From the NCBI GenBank assembly GCA_015234045.1, contig JADFWU010000007.1, positions 1 to 64,000 of the forward strand: a stretch of DNA of 64,000 nucleotides, given 5' to 3'. This DNA is from Magnetococcales bacterium (GTDB lineage: Bacteria > Pseudomonadota > Magnetococcia > Magnetococcales > JADFWU01). Made by a program: the position numbers and the translations under genes. The notes beneath the pieces were generated by a model that was given only the letters and a program-made list of their open reading frames with translations, did no database searches and had not been told where the DNA came from. How positions within the stretch are numbered: the stretch's first letter is position 1; the number at the start of each line of letters is the position of its first letter. Positions 36,048 to 46,390 of this stretch are shown here, one piece after another.

Positions 36048-37730
<1,683 letters not shown>

Positions 37731-37782
37731 TCATTATTCCAATTTAACAGGCATTCAAAATAGTTGCCTGGATCATAAGACT

Positions 37783-37823
37783 GTTACCATGAACGCTGTT
37801 CAACACTGTTCATGGTTGGTAAC
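37783..37823. other. Stem-loop between groES and groEL
   Basis: GTTACCATGAAC pairs with GTTCATGG...TAAC, with a 4-base bulge (TTGG) and a 13-base loop. It lies in the groES-groEL gap, about 65 bases before groEL. No T tract follows, so it is not an obvious terminator. It may tune mRNA processing or stability between the cistrons. Confidence 0.5.
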
Positions 37824-37836
37824 GATGAAGGCGCAT

Positions 37837-38136
37837 TCAGCCTTCAACAACACCCATGATGTCTGATTCACGCATCATGAGAAGCTCATCACCATCAATC
37901 TTCACTTCTGTGCCAGAATACTTGGCAAACAGAACCCGATCACCCACTTTAACATCCAGAGGACGCACGGTTTTGCCATCTTCGGAGACAATACCGTTAC
38001 CAACGGCCAAGATCTCGCCTTGAATAGGCTTCTCTTTGGCTGTGTCAGGAATGATAATACCGCCAGCGGTCTTCTCACTCTGTTCCAGACGTTTAACAAT
38101 GACCCGATCGTGCAACGGACGAATTTTCGTCTTCAT
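37837..38136 (-). CDS. groES: Co-chaperonin GroES
   Basis: This 99-residue protein starts [20 protein letters not shown]. The mobile loop [16 protein letters not shown] and the C-terminal [20 protein letters not shown] are standard for GroES. It forms the heptameric lid on GroEL. It is the first gene of the operon, 147 bases downstream of a perfect CIRCE element. Confidence 0.98.
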   Translation of the reverse strand: MKTKIRPLHDRVIVKRLEQSEKTAGGIIIPDTAKEKPIQGEILAVGNGIVSEDGKTVRPLDVKVGDRVLFAKYSGTEVKIDGDELLMMRESDIMGVVEG

Positions 38137-38283
38137 GCCTTTCCTTCCTCGTTCTCAAAAATAGACAGTACAGAGAACCTTTCGATTCTCAATCAGGGAA
38201 CCTGATCCACACCCTTTTCAGGCCGTTTCATCAGGATAACTTCGTAACAAATAATGAGTTGTGATTATCGGCAGATACGCCAA

Positions 38284-38310
38284 TTAGCACTCTCACGGCT
38301 TGAGTGCTAA
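38284..38310. promoter_or_regulatory. CIRCE element (HrcA operator)
   Basis: TTAGCACTC and GAGTGCTAA are separated by exactly 9 bases, a perfect match to the CIRCE consensus. In bacteria with HrcA this represses groESL until heat stress. It overlaps the -10 region of the predicted promoter. Confidence 0.97.
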
Positions 38311-38336
38311 TGTATGCATTGATTGAGCAGTGTCAA
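38309..38336 (-). promoter_or_regulatory. Sigma-70-type promoter of groESL
   Basis: On the - strand a perfect TTGACA (38331-38336) lies 16 bases from TACATT (38309-38314), four of six matches to the -10 consensus. CIRCE starts inside the -10 box and extends over the expected transcription start, so HrcA binding would block RNA polymerase. The leader to groES would be about 165 bases. Confidence 0.7.
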
Positions 38337-38405
38337 GAGATGGGACGCTTTTTTTTTATTTTTATTTTATTAAAATGGCATCTTCAGCGCAGGACATGAA
38401 TCAAT

Positions 38406-39713
38406 TCAGACAGAAAACTGCTCCAACACAGCCTTCATTCTGCCCGCTGCCGCTTGTGGCAAAGAGACGGTTAAATGCGTATTACTCTCTTCATCCAGAC
38501 GATGCACAACCCGTCCTTCTTCATAAAAACGCGCGATGATACGTCCCTCTGTGGCGGGTACAGTCAGCGTGTGCGTTGACCAGGCCAACGCACACGCCTG
38601 TTCCAATCGTTCCAGAAAAACTTCTTCTCCTTCACCGGTCACCGCTGAGATAAACAGCGTATCATCCTGAGTCGATAACCGTTCCAGCAATCCCGCATTC
38701 TGCGCTTTGTCCAGCTGATCCACCTTATTGTACAGCGTCAGACGTGGTTTTTTTTCAACCCCCATCTCCCGCAATACCGTATTAACCGCTTTGAGTTGAT
38801 CCGACCACTGAGGATCAGCCAGATCAACGATAATCACCAGCAGATCCGCCTCGCCCACCTCTTCCAACGTGGCCCGAAACGCCGCCACCAACTGGTGTGG
38901 AAGATCCCGGATAAAGCCCACAGTATCGGAAAGAATGATCTTGGAGCCACCCGGCAGCGACAATCCACGCATGGTTGGATCCAACGTGGCAAACAACTTG
39001 TCCTCAGCCAACACCGTTGCATTGGTCAACCGGTTGAACAGTGTGGATTTCCCCGCATTGGTGTAACCCACAAACGCCACCGTATACCACGGCACCTCTC
39101 TACGAGCATCCCGTTGCAAAGTGCGCGTTCTGACCACCTGGGCAAGACTCTTTTTCAGCTTGCCAATCCGTTTACGGATCAACCGCCGGTCAACCTCAAT
39201 CTGACTCTCACCCGGCCCACCGCGCAGGCCAACACCGCCGCGCTGGCGCTCCAAATGGGTCCAGGAACGCACCAAACGCGACTGCTGATAGAGCAATGAG
39301 GCCAACTCCACCTGCAACCGCCCTTCCTTGGTCCGCGCACGCGCCGCGAAAATCTCCAGAATAAGCCCGGAACGATCCACCACTTTGGCATTCACGCCGC
39401 GCTCAAGATTACGCTGCTGCACAGGAGACAAGGCCGTATTGACCACCAGAACAACCGCTTCATGGTGCTCCAATATATCTTTGAGGCGCTCGACCCAGCC
39501 TTTACCAATAAAATGCGAAGGAGAAATCTTCTGAATGCGGATCAACTGGGTATCGGAACAGACCAATCCCGCTGTTTTGGCCAGATGACTCAACTCATCA
39601 GCAAGCAACGCACCCTGCTCAGAATCGATATCATCAAGCAGAGGTTGAACCAATACCGCATGATCTTTAGGCTGTTGCGTATCAAACATGGCAACGCCTA
39701 ACCCAGTGGTCAA
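38406..39713 (-). CDS. hflX: GTPase HflX
   Basis: A protein of up to 435 residues. The N-terminal HflX domain has VNTALSPVQQRNLERG, VVDRSGLILEIFAARA and the GGPGESQIEVDRR glycine-rich linker. The G domain carries G1 GYTNAGKST, G3 DTVGFIRDLP and G4 YNKVD. HflX splits stalled ribosomes under heat stress. It is downstream of hfq, the usual order. A start at the internal ATG (residue 9) is also possible. Confidence 0.96.
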   Translation of the reverse strand: MTTGLGVAMFDTQQPKDHAVLVQPLLDDIDSEQGALLADELSHLAKTAGLVCSDTQLIRIQKISPSHFIGKGWVERLKDILEHHEAVVLVVNTALSPVQQRNLERGVNAKVVDRSGLILEIFAARARTKEGRLQVELASLLYQQSRLVRSWTHLERQRGGVGLRGGPGESQIEVDRRLIRKRIGKLKKSLAQVVRTRTLQRDARREVPWYTVAFVGYTNAGKSTLFNRLTNATVLAEDKLFATLDPTMRGLSLPGGSKIILSDTVGFIRDLPHQLVAAFRATLEEVGEADLLVIIVDLADPQWSDQLKAVNTVLREMGVEKKPRLTLYNKVDQLDKAQNAGLLERLSTQDDTLFISAVTGEGEEVFLERLEQACALAWSTHTLTVPATEGRIIARFYEEGRVVHRLDEESNTHLTVSLPQAAAGRMKAVLEQFSV

Positions 39714-39805
39714 ATGGGTTCATATGCGCCTCAGACATGATCAATCGTGACATGCCGAATACGGAAAACAAACGCTGAAACCCACTCATGATGCCGTCAA
39801 AGTGA

Positions 39806-40051
39806 TCATTCAGAATCCTGCTCACGATCCCGGATGGGATGCACATTGCGAGAAGGCATCACTGTGGAAACAGCATGCTTGAAAACCAACTGAGTGACGC
39901 TGTTTTTCAGCATCAGACAGTAATTATCAAACGAAGTGATTACGCCCTGAAGTTTAATGCCATTCATCAAAAACACAGTGACAGGCACTTTTTCGCGCCG
40001 AAGTGTGTTGAGAAACGGATCTTGTACGTTATGTCCGTTGTGAACCGCCAT
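39806..40051 (-). CDS. hfq: RNA chaperone Hfq
   Basis: An 81-residue Sm-like protein. Sm1 is [20 protein letters not shown], with [10 protein letters not shown], and Sm2 is [15 protein letters not shown] with the KHA motif. The proximal-site residues look intact, and the C-terminal tail is short and acidic. Hfq pairs small RNAs with mRNAs. It precedes hflX by 92 bases. miaA, normally upstream of hfq, is displaced here by an SDR gene and a repeat and is read in the opposite direction. Confidence 0.97.
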   Translation of the reverse strand: MAVHNGHNVQDPFLNTLRREKVPVTVFLMNGIKLQGVITSFDNYCLMLKNSVTQLVFKHAVSTVMPSRNVHPIRDREQDSE

Positions 40052-40223
40052 AGCGATTCCCCCTCGATTTGTTATCGTTATGATTTTTCAGAACCCATTT
40101 ATAATTAGGCTCCTCACCCTTCATACCATCTACACAGTTTGACTTTACGCCAAACTTGGATTTTAAGCCAGGCTATGCCAAATTGGAACAAAAGAATCCT
40201 AACCACTCGGATAATATATTTTT

Positions 40224-40326
40224 GGCGTTACGCGGTTGAATGAATTGTGTAGCCATCATTCCCGCTTACGCAGGAATGATGGCTACACGCCTTGATGCCT
40301 GTTTCAACCAGCAATTGCGTAACGCC
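40224..40326. repeat. Nested palindromic repeat C, copy 1
   Basis: Outer arms GGCGTTACGC (40224-40233) and GCGTAACGCC (40317-40326), middle arms GGTTGAA and TTCAACC, and a central 16-bp perfect hairpin (GTGTAGCCATCATTCC at 40247-40262 with 40273-40288). A related copy is at 60847-60928; they share TTGATGCCTGTTTCAACC. It fills most of the hfq-SDR gap. It is not a CRISPR and has no open frame, so a MITE-like or REP-like element is likely. Confidence 0.85.
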
Positions 40327-40346
40327 TGAATAGTAATCCGTGGTCT

Positions 40347-41078
40347 TTATACCGGCTGCCAAGTCATCCATTCCCGGGCATTCAGATGTACGCCATTGAC
40401 ATCGTCTGAAGCGTGCGAAGCCAGATAGAGAAACACCCGCGCCACCTGATCAGCCGTTGGCAACGTTTCCTGAGACTCACCAGGAAACGCTTGTGCCCGC
40501 ATGGGCGTTGCCGTGCCACCCGGATTCACTGTATTGACTCGGATATCTGTGTTAGACAACTCAGCCGCCCAGGTTTCGGTGATATTATTCAACGCCGCCT
40601 TGGATGCCGCATACGCACCCCAATAGGCCCGACCTTCATGACCCACACTGGAAGACACATTGATAACTGAGGCTGCCTCACTACGGCGCAGCAACGGCAT
40701 CATCTCTTTAGTCAGAAACCATGGTGCAGTCAGGTTGACCCGCAAGAGCGTTTCCCACATGCTAGGCTCAACAGCGTCCAACGGTGTAAGCACGCCCAAT
40801 TGAGCCGCATTGTTGACCAGAATATCCAAGCGGCCATAGCGCTCGGCCACACTGGCCGCCAATTCGGGAATCCGAGGTAATTCTTTTTCCAAATCCAACG
40901 GAACGATGGTGGCGCGTCCACCTTTCGCTGCGATTTGATCATAGGTTTGTTCAAGATTTTCCTGGGTGCGGCCCACGAGAATAACGGTGGCACCTTCCCG
41001 TGCAAACGCACAGGAAACGGCCTTACCGATACCAGAACCAGCACCAGTAACCAAGGCGATGCGATCTTTCAACAGCAT
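40347..41078 (-). CDS. Short-chain dehydrogenase/reductase
   Basis: A 243-residue classical SDR with the cofactor motif TGAGSGIGKAV, NNAAQLG, the catalytic Ser in NVSSSVGHEG, and YxxxK in YWGAYAASKAALN. The arginine-containing VGRTQENL after beta 2 suggests NADP(H). Resembles YciK-type oxidoreductases by context-free pattern; the substrate is unknown. It is divergent from miaA, with 92 bases between the starts. Confidence 0.9.
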   Translation of the reverse strand: MLLKDRIALVTGAGSGIGKAVSCAFAREGATVILVGRTQENLEQTYDQIAAKGGRATIVPLDLEKELPRIPELAASVAERYGRLDILVNNAAQLGVLTPLDAVEPSMWETLLRVNLTAPWFLTKEMMPLLRRSEAASVINVSSSVGHEGRAYWGAYAASKAALNNITETWAAELSNTDIRVNTVNPGGTATPMRAQAFPGESQETLPTADQVARVFLYLASHASDDVNGVHLNAREWMTWQPV

Positions 41079-41170
41079 AGAGGTTCCTTTCCATTGTCCA
41101 TGAGTGTAACACCAACACCGCGTATAAATACCGGCAAAAACAGAGACCTAAATAGAGGCTCAAACAAGCC

Positions 41171-42166
41171 ATGAATCAAGAAAATCGCCATGAAATACGC
41201 TTGGCAGACACACCTCTAATCTTCATCATGGGACCGACAGCCTCTGGAAAATCGGGCCTGGCCCTCTCCTTGGCGCAACATTTCCCTTTTGAGATCGTAA
41301 ACGCCGATTCCATCCAGGTCTACCGTAGAATGGATATTGGCTCTGCCAAGCCCAGTCCCGAAGAGCAGGCTCAGGTACCACATCACCTGTTAGATGTTGT
41401 TGAACCAGATGATCCTTTTTCCGCTGCCCGCTACCGGGATCATGCCCTTGAAATAATGACCGACTGCCACAAACGCGGTGTCATACCGCTATTTGTCGGC
41501 GGCACCGGTCTCTATCTACGCGCACTCTCTGAAGGATTGGCACCGATTCCGCCAGTAGACCCGCAAATCCTTACCGAACTCCAACAGCGCGGCCAAAAAG
41601 AGGGTTGGCCAACCCTGCACAACCAACTGGCCCAACATGATCCAGACGCTGCACAACGCCTGCCACCCAATGACGGCCAGCGTATCAGCCGGGCATTATC
41701 GGTATTTCTCTCCTCAGGCAATACGTTAACCTACTGGCAGAACCAGCAACACCCTATTCCCAAACAGCCGATTCTCAAGCTCGCCCCTTTTCAGGCCCGC
41801 GAGACCCTCTATGCACGCATAGAAAAACGCTTTGATCAAATGATTGCCATGGGATTTATGGATGAGGCCCGCATGCTGCTGGAACGCGGATATGATCGTT
41901 CACTACCCGCCATGAAAGCGGTGGGCTATCGGCAAGCATTTCTACACCTGGATGGCAAACTCTCTTTGCAAGAATCCATTGAGTTAGGCAAGCGGGATAG
42001 TCGCCGTTATGCCAAACGCCAGCTCACTTGGTTGCGCTCTGAGTCTGATCTGGTCTGGATCACCGATCAATGTGCGGACACAGCCACCAGCGTGGTTGAT
42101 GCGTTTATTCAATCTGGCAGAATGCCCACTCAACCAAAAAGCTGGACCAATACGCACCCTGCTTAA
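41171..42166 (+). CDS. miaA: tRNA dimethylallyltransferase MiaA
   Basis: A 331-residue protein with the P-loop GPTASGKSGLALSLA, ADSIQVYRRMDIGSAKPS and PHHLLDVVEP near the N-terminus, and LFVGGTGLYLRAL. The C-terminal part has AVGYRQ and SRRYAKRQLTWLR. It adds a dimethylallyl group to A37 of tRNAs reading U-starting codons. It is transcribed away from the hfq-hflX block and ends at a bidirectional terminator. Confidence 0.97.
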   Translation: MNQENRHEIRLADTPLIFIMGPTASGKSGLALSLAQHFPFEIVNADSIQVYRRMDIGSAKPSPEEQAQVPHHLLDVVEPDDPFSAARYRDHALEIMTDCHKRGVIPLFVGGTGLYLRALSEGLAPIPPVDPQILTELQQRGQKEGWPTLHNQLAQHDPDAAQRLPPNDGQRISRALSVFLSSGNTLTYWQNQQHPIPKQPILKLAPFQARETLYARIEKRFDQMIAMGFMDEARMLLERGYDRSLPAMKAVGYRQAFLHLDGKLSLQESIELGKRDSRRYAKRQLTWLRSESDLVWITDQCADTATSVVDAFIQSGRMPTQPKSWTNTHPA

Positions 42167-42220
42167 TTGGAATACGCTCTACTGTCTAACATCCTGAGAT
42201 CCGCACTGCTTTCCATACCC

Positions 42221-42266
42221 CTGAATCAAAAAAAACGGCCCATAAAAGAGCCGTTTTTTGATTCAG
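42221..42266. terminator. Bidirectional terminator between miaA and dksA
   Basis: CTGAATCAAAAAAAACGGC and GCCGTTTTTTGATTCAG form a long symmetric hairpin whose stem includes A/T tracts on both sides. It works as an intrinsic terminator in both directions for the convergent genes miaA (+) and dksA (-). Confidence 0.9.
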
Positions 42267-42290
42267 AGTCACGTATACGCATTTTCAAAG

Positions 42291-42734
42291 TTAAGGTCCG
42301 CTATGCGCCGAAACCTTAACCCGTTCACCTTTTTCCTGCTTTGTTTTGCAGTCGATACAGAGATCTGTTACCGGACGAGCCTCAAGACGACGCAGGCCGA
42401 CCTCTATTCCGCACTCTTTGCAATAGCCGAAATCATCATGTTCAATTTTAAGGATTGTCCGGTCGATTTTGCCGATCAGCTTAAGCTCACGATCACGGGT
42501 TCGAAGCTCAAAGTTCCGATCCGTCTCTAACGTGGCACGATCTGCCGGATCAGCGAATATCGCCTCTTCATTATTCATATTTTCAACGGTTCTTTCCGCA
42601 CCATGCCGCAACTGATGTTTCCATTGCAACAACAACATACGAAAAAATGCCCGTTGTTCAGGACACATGTACTCTTCATTTTTATTGGGTTTATAGCCTT
42701 CCGGCAGTTCAATATCTGCTATCTTGCTGGTCAT
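42291..42734 (-). CDS. dksA: RNA polymerase-binding factor DksA
   Basis: A 147-residue protein with a coiled-coil N-terminal half, including the DPADRATLETDRN tip with its two functional Asp/Ala residues. A C4 zinc finger follows (CKECGIEVGLRRLEARP, then CIDC). DksA binds the RNA polymerase secondary channel and works with ppGpp in the stringent response. It is monocistronic. The 302-base upstream region holds its promoter and one 14-bp palindrome. Confidence 0.96.
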   Translation of the reverse strand: MTSKIADIELPEGYKPNKNEEYMCPEQRAFFRMLLLQWKHQLRHGAERTVENMNNEEAIFADPADRATLETDRNFELRTRDRELKLIGKIDRTILKIEHDDFGYCKECGIEVGLRRLEARPVTDLCIDCKTKQEKGERVKVSAHSGP

Positions 42735-42972
42735 AACACCCTCACTAACCGATTTTCACCAGCCATAGCGGGCTACTCATCGGACTGATTTTTTTAATCC
42801 AGACGACCTCTTAATAAATGTATTACCAGAGCTTTTCGCGTGCCCAATTCCCTGGCAACACACACCCTTTTTTTCTAAACAGTCTATTTTATCCAGATTG
42901 CCAATAAACTTCCAACGCTATTATCAAAATCGTGCACTTACTCTTTGACACCGTATCTCACATGCGTTGGAA

Positions 42973-42986
42973 TGCCAAATTTGGCA
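42973..42986. promoter_or_regulatory. Perfect 14-bp palindrome upstream of dksA
   Basis: TGCCAAATTTGGCA lies in the 302-base gap between dksA and the glcD-like gene and is followed by an A tract. The half-site ATGCCAAATT also occurs near 40174. It could be an operator; nothing else was recognised in this gap. Confidence 0.4.
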
Positions 42987-43036
42987 AAAAAAATCAAGAG
43001 AAATCGACCAGCGCAGGTCAGTTTGTTGTGATTTCT

Positions 43037-44434
43037 TCAGGTGTCAGGAAATATCTTACCGGGATTCATGATGCCCAACGGATCAAATAGTCGTTTGATT
43101 CGCCTTTGCAAAGCCAGCGTATCCGTACCAACTTCCCACGACATAAACGCCTTTTTCTGCACACCAATACCATGTTCACCGGAGAGCGATCCATTCAGAC
43201 GTATCACCAGATCAAACAGTTTTTCCAATGCCTTCTCAGCCCGCGCCATTATCGCTGCATCCGCTGGATCTACCAACATATTGACATGGATATTTCCGTT
43301 GCCTGCATGGCCAAAACAGACAATGGGAATAGCGCTCTGTTTGGCAAGCGCGGATACACCATCAATCAATGCCGCCAACCGGGATACCGGCACCACCACA
43401 TCTTCGTTGATGCGCTTTGGCGATAATTTTTTCAAAGCAGGCGACAACGCATGACGGGCACTCCATATTTGCTCCGCCTCAGCGTCACTCTCTGCCACGG
43501 CCATTTCAACCGGTTTTAGCGCCTGTATCTGTTGGTTTACAGCCTCCGCCATACCGTCAATCATGGTAGCGTTTCCACTGACTTCGAGCAACAACAACGC
43601 CTGGGCCGTATCTGGCACGTCCACTGTATTTTCACTGCGGAGAATATCCAGGCAGGCGGCATCCAAAAACTCTATTGCAGAAGGCGGCTCACCCACGGCC
43701 ATCAATTGAGACACCGCTTTGGCGGCTTGAGAAACCGAACTAAAAAAGGCGCGAAGCATCCGACGCGCTTGTGGACGTGGCGCTAATTTAACAATGGCCT
43801 GAGTAATCACAGCCAACGTGCCTTCAGAACCAATCAACAAACGGGTTAGATCGTAGCCCACCACATTTTTTGTGGTCCAACCGCCAGTTTCAATCACGGT
43901 GCCATCCGCCAACACCGCTTCCAATCCCAACACCCAATCGCGCGTCACACCATAGCGAATCGCATTGGGACCAGCAGCACACATGGCCAGATTGCCACCA
44001 ATCGCACAACTTTTTGCAGAAGAAGGATTAGGCGGCCAGAACAAACCGTGCGGCGCCAATGCGCCTTGCAGTGAGTCATTGATCACACCCGGTTCAACAC
44101 GCGCCAGACGATCTTCCGGTACAATTTCCAAAATACGATTCATTTTCTGTGTTGAGAGCACGACACCACCCTGCACGGCCAATGCGCCACCCACATTGCC
44201 CGTACCAGCGCAGCGCGGTGTTACAGCCATACCGGCATCGTTACAGGTCTTCAACGCGGCCACCACCTGATCGCGGTTCTCTGCCAACACCACGGCACCG
44301 GGCATATAGCGCAGCTGGGTATTATCCCAGGCATAGGCCTCCATCTCAGCGGGTTTGCTCAATACCTGAGCCGGTGCGACTGCCTGTTTGAGACGCTCAA
44401 GGAATGTGCGGGTTACTGTATAGTGATCACTCAT
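43037..44434 (-). CDS. GlcD/D-LDH-type FAD-linked oxidase
   Basis: A 465-residue VAO-family flavoprotein. The PCMH-type FAD-binding half has VTPRCAGTGNVGGALAVQGG and a pyrophosphate-binding region with NLAMCAAGPNAIRYG and LIGSEGTLAVIT. The C-terminal FAD-oxidase half has CFGHAGNGNIHVNM and LSGEHGIGVQKK. It likely oxidises a 2-hydroxy acid such as glycolate or D-lactate, passing electrons to the respiratory chain. No glcE or glcF is adjacent, which favours a D-lactate dehydrogenase-like single-subunit enzyme. Confidence 0.87.
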   Translation of the reverse strand: MSDHYTVTRTFLERLKQAVAPAQVLSKPAEMEAYAWDNTQLRYMPGAVVLAENRDQVVAALKTCNDAGMAVTPRCAGTGNVGGALAVQGGVVLSTQKMNRILEIVPEDRLARVEPGVINDSLQGALAPHGLFWPPNPSSAKSCAIGGNLAMCAAGPNAIRYGVTRDWVLGLEAVLADGTVIETGGWTTKNVVGYDLTRLLIGSEGTLAVITQAIVKLAPRPQARRMLRAFFSSVSQAAKAVSQLMAVGEPPSAIEFLDAACLDILRSENTVDVPDTAQALLLLEVSGNATMIDGMAEAVNQQIQALKPVEMAVAESDAEAEQIWSARHALSPALKKLSPKRINEDVVVPVSRLAALIDGVSALAKQSAIPIVCFGHAGNGNIHVNMLVDPADAAIMARAEKALEKLFDLVIRLNGSLSGEHGIGVQKKAFMSWEVGTDTLALQRRIKRLFDPLGIMNPGKIFPDT

Positions 44435-44442
44435 AGCACGCC

Positions 44443-45063
44443 CTATTCGGATGGCTCATCCGGGGATGATGAATCAAACCGGGTATCCACATCAATATAG
44501 GAAACCACTTCTCGGACACCGCGAACGCGGGAGATCTCCACCGCGCGGTCCCGCTCTCTGACCGATCCGGCAATGCCGGTTAAATAGACCACCTTTTTTG
44601 TGGTTTCAACATGAATATCCAAACCACGAACCACCTCATCTGCAAGAATTTTCATCTTGATCGTGCCGGTAATCCAGGTGTCTTCTGCCACCTCTTTCGG
44701 TGTCATTTCCTCAATTTGCAGCTCGGATGAAACCGCCTGCACACCACGGGTATAGCGCGCTATACGGATAGCTTCATCAATCTCCTCTTTGGTGGACGCT
44801 GTACCTGTCAATAGCACCTTACCGCGAAACACCGACACATTGATGTTACCAGCCCGCACCTCTTCACTCTCTACAAAGCTACTGCGCAGCTTCAACGCCA
44901 CCCAATGATCTTCCAGAGACTCACCAGCACCACGCCGCTCCAACAGCGTACTGCCCGCCAGGACACCGGCACCAAGCACCACCACCGGAGCACAAGCGGT
45001 TTGGCTCAATAGCGATACCAGACTGACCACAGCCAACAGTATCCTTTGCCGTTTGCCTACCAT
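44443..45063 (-). CDS. BON-domain outer-membrane lipoprotein (DolP/YraP-like)
   Basis: A protein of about 206 residues. The signal peptide ends in a lipobox, LLSQTAC, near residue 23. Two BON domains follow (about 55-115 and 130-195), with VFRGKVLLTGTASTKEE and KVVYLTGIAGSVRERD. DolP supports outer-membrane integrity at the septum. The ATG at 45063 was chosen since it gives a proper signal peptide with a GAGGGAG site upstream. Proximity to yraN, rsmI and lpoA matches the E. coli yraL-yraP region. Confidence 0.9.
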   Translation of the reverse strand: MVGKRQRILLAVVSLVSLLSQTACAPVVVLGAGVLAGSTLLERRGAGESLEDHWVALKLRSSFVESEEVRAGNINVSVFRGKVLLTGTASTKEEIDEAIRIARYTRGVQAVSSELQIEEMTPKEVAEDTWITGTIKMKILADEVVRGLDIHVETTKKVVYLTGIAGSVRERDRAVEISRVRGVREVVSYIDVDTRFDSSSPDEPSE

Positions 45064-45085
45064 GGATTTTTTCTCCCTCTCAACT

Positions 45086-45445
45086 TTACCATCCGGGCCT
45101 GAAAGCATCCCGCACCAACTCAATATTCCACAACACACCCTTGCGTTGCATCAACACCGCATCAAACCGACAGGCCATATCTGCCATTGCATTATTCTTC
45201 TGAAGCCACATCTCGGCGAGCCGGATCAATTTATGCTGCTTCATCGCGTCAATCGCCTCGCCTGGATCACCAGATCGACGCGCCTTAACTTCGCAAAACA
45301 CCAAAACATCCCCTTCTCTGGCCACCAGATCAAGCTCACCATAACGACTACGCACATTGCGAGCTACGATTTCATAACCAGACTTTTGCAAGAATCGTGC
45401 TGCAACCCGCTCTGCCGTTGCACCAAAGTGATGTCGCGCATCCAT
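45086..45445 (-). CDS. yraN: YraN (UPF0102) endonuclease-like protein
   Basis: A 119-residue protein with a restriction-endonuclease-like fold: GATAERVAARFLQKSGYEIVA, then GELDLVAREGDVLVFCEVKAR containing the ELD...EVK catalytic-type triad, and KLIRLAEMWL. The function is not established, but the family is nearly universal in proteobacteria. It lies 5 bases after rsmI and is probably co-transcribed with it. Confidence 0.93.
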   Translation of the reverse strand: MDARHHFGATAERVAARFLQKSGYEIVARNVRSRYGELDLVAREGDVLVFCEVKARRSGDPGEAIDAMKQHKLIRLAEMWLQKNNAMADMACRFDAVLMQRKGVLWNIELVRDAFRPGW

Positions 45446-45450
45446 CCACC

Positions 45451-46293
45451 CTACTCCCGCAGACCCAACGCCATTTGATACAGTTTGGAACGCGGCATTC
45501 CCGTTTGATCCGCAACCTGACGCGCGGCATCCTTAACCCGCAGCCCTGATTCAAACGCTTCACGCAGTAGCTGTTCAGGATTTTTTTGTGTCTGATTGAT
45601 AGCAGATTCAGAACCATCACTACCCTGAATCAACACAACAATCTCGCCACGAGGTGGCTCCGCTTCAAACGTTGCCAAAACCGATCCGGCACCGCCTCGA
45701 TACCAGGTTTCGAACCGCTTGGTCAACTCACGTGCCACTACAATCAAGCGCTCCTCACCCAACACCTCAACAATGGTCCGCAACAACGCCACCAAACGGT
45801 TGGGCGATTCAAACAAGATAAGCGTTCTCTCCTCAGCAGACAAAGCCGTGAGCCAACGTTTACGCTCTCCAACCTTGCGTGGCGGGAACCCCTCAAAGAT
45901 AAATCGGTCACCAGAAAAACCAGACCCCGCCAAAGCGGTCACCACTGAAGATGGGCCTGGTAAAACCTCCACATCCATACCCGCATCCACCACCGCTTTG
46001 ATCACCGGTTCACCCGGATCACGCAACACCGGCATGCCGGCATCAGAGACGAGGGCCAACGACCGACCCTGCTCAAGTGCGACGAGCACGCCCGGTATGC
46101 GCTGGTGACTATTATGAGCATTCAGAGATTTTAATGATGTACTTATGCCATAATGGTTGCACAATACCCGCGTGCGTCGAGTATCCTCAGCATAGATAAG
46201 GTCTACTTCGTCCAAAATCCGACGCGCCCGGTAAGTAAAATCCTCCAGGTTGCCGATTGGGGTTGCAACGATGTACAATTTTCCGGTTGACAA
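45451..46293 (-). CDS. rsmI: 16S rRNA 2'-O-methyltransferase RsmI
   Basis: A protein of about 280 residues of the tetrapyrrole-methylase fold. It has LYIVATPIGNLEDFTYRA, then YAEDTRRTRVLCNHYGI, LVSDAGMPVLRDPG and LPGPSSVVTALAGSGF. It methylates C1402 of 16S rRNA using SAM. No ATG is well placed: the longer frame from 46392 or 46350 would run over the lpoA start. TTG at 46293 gives the family-typical N-terminus and leaves about 97 bases for divergent promoters. Confidence 0.92.
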   Translation of the reverse strand: MSTGKLYIVATPIGNLEDFTYRARRILDEVDLIYAEDTRRTRVLCNHYGISTSLKSLNAHNSHQRIPGVLVALEQGRSLALVSDAGMPVLRDPGEPVIKAVVDAGMDVEVLPGPSSVVTALAGSGFSGDRFIFEGFPPRKVGERKRWLTALSAEERTLILFESPNRLVALLRTIVEVLGEERLIVVARELTKRFETWYRGGAGSVLATFEAEPPRGEIVVLIQGSDGSESAINQTQKNPEQLLREAFESGLRVKDAARQVADQTGMPRSKLYQMALGLRE

Positions 46294-46390
46294 GTTATTG
46301 ACTCGACATAAAAATCCAACAAAAAACCATGGGATCCAATAAAAATCCATGGCCAGAAACCGCCACCCGTACCAAACGGAAACCATCCGC

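Noticed and set aside
40224..40326. Repeat C as a CRISPR repeat or rho-independent terminator
   Set aside because: There is no array of spacers, and the hairpin has no T tract on either strand.
42735..43036. Small gene upstream of dksA
   Set aside because: No frame with a ribosome site and protein-like composition was found in the gap; it is treated as promoter sequence.
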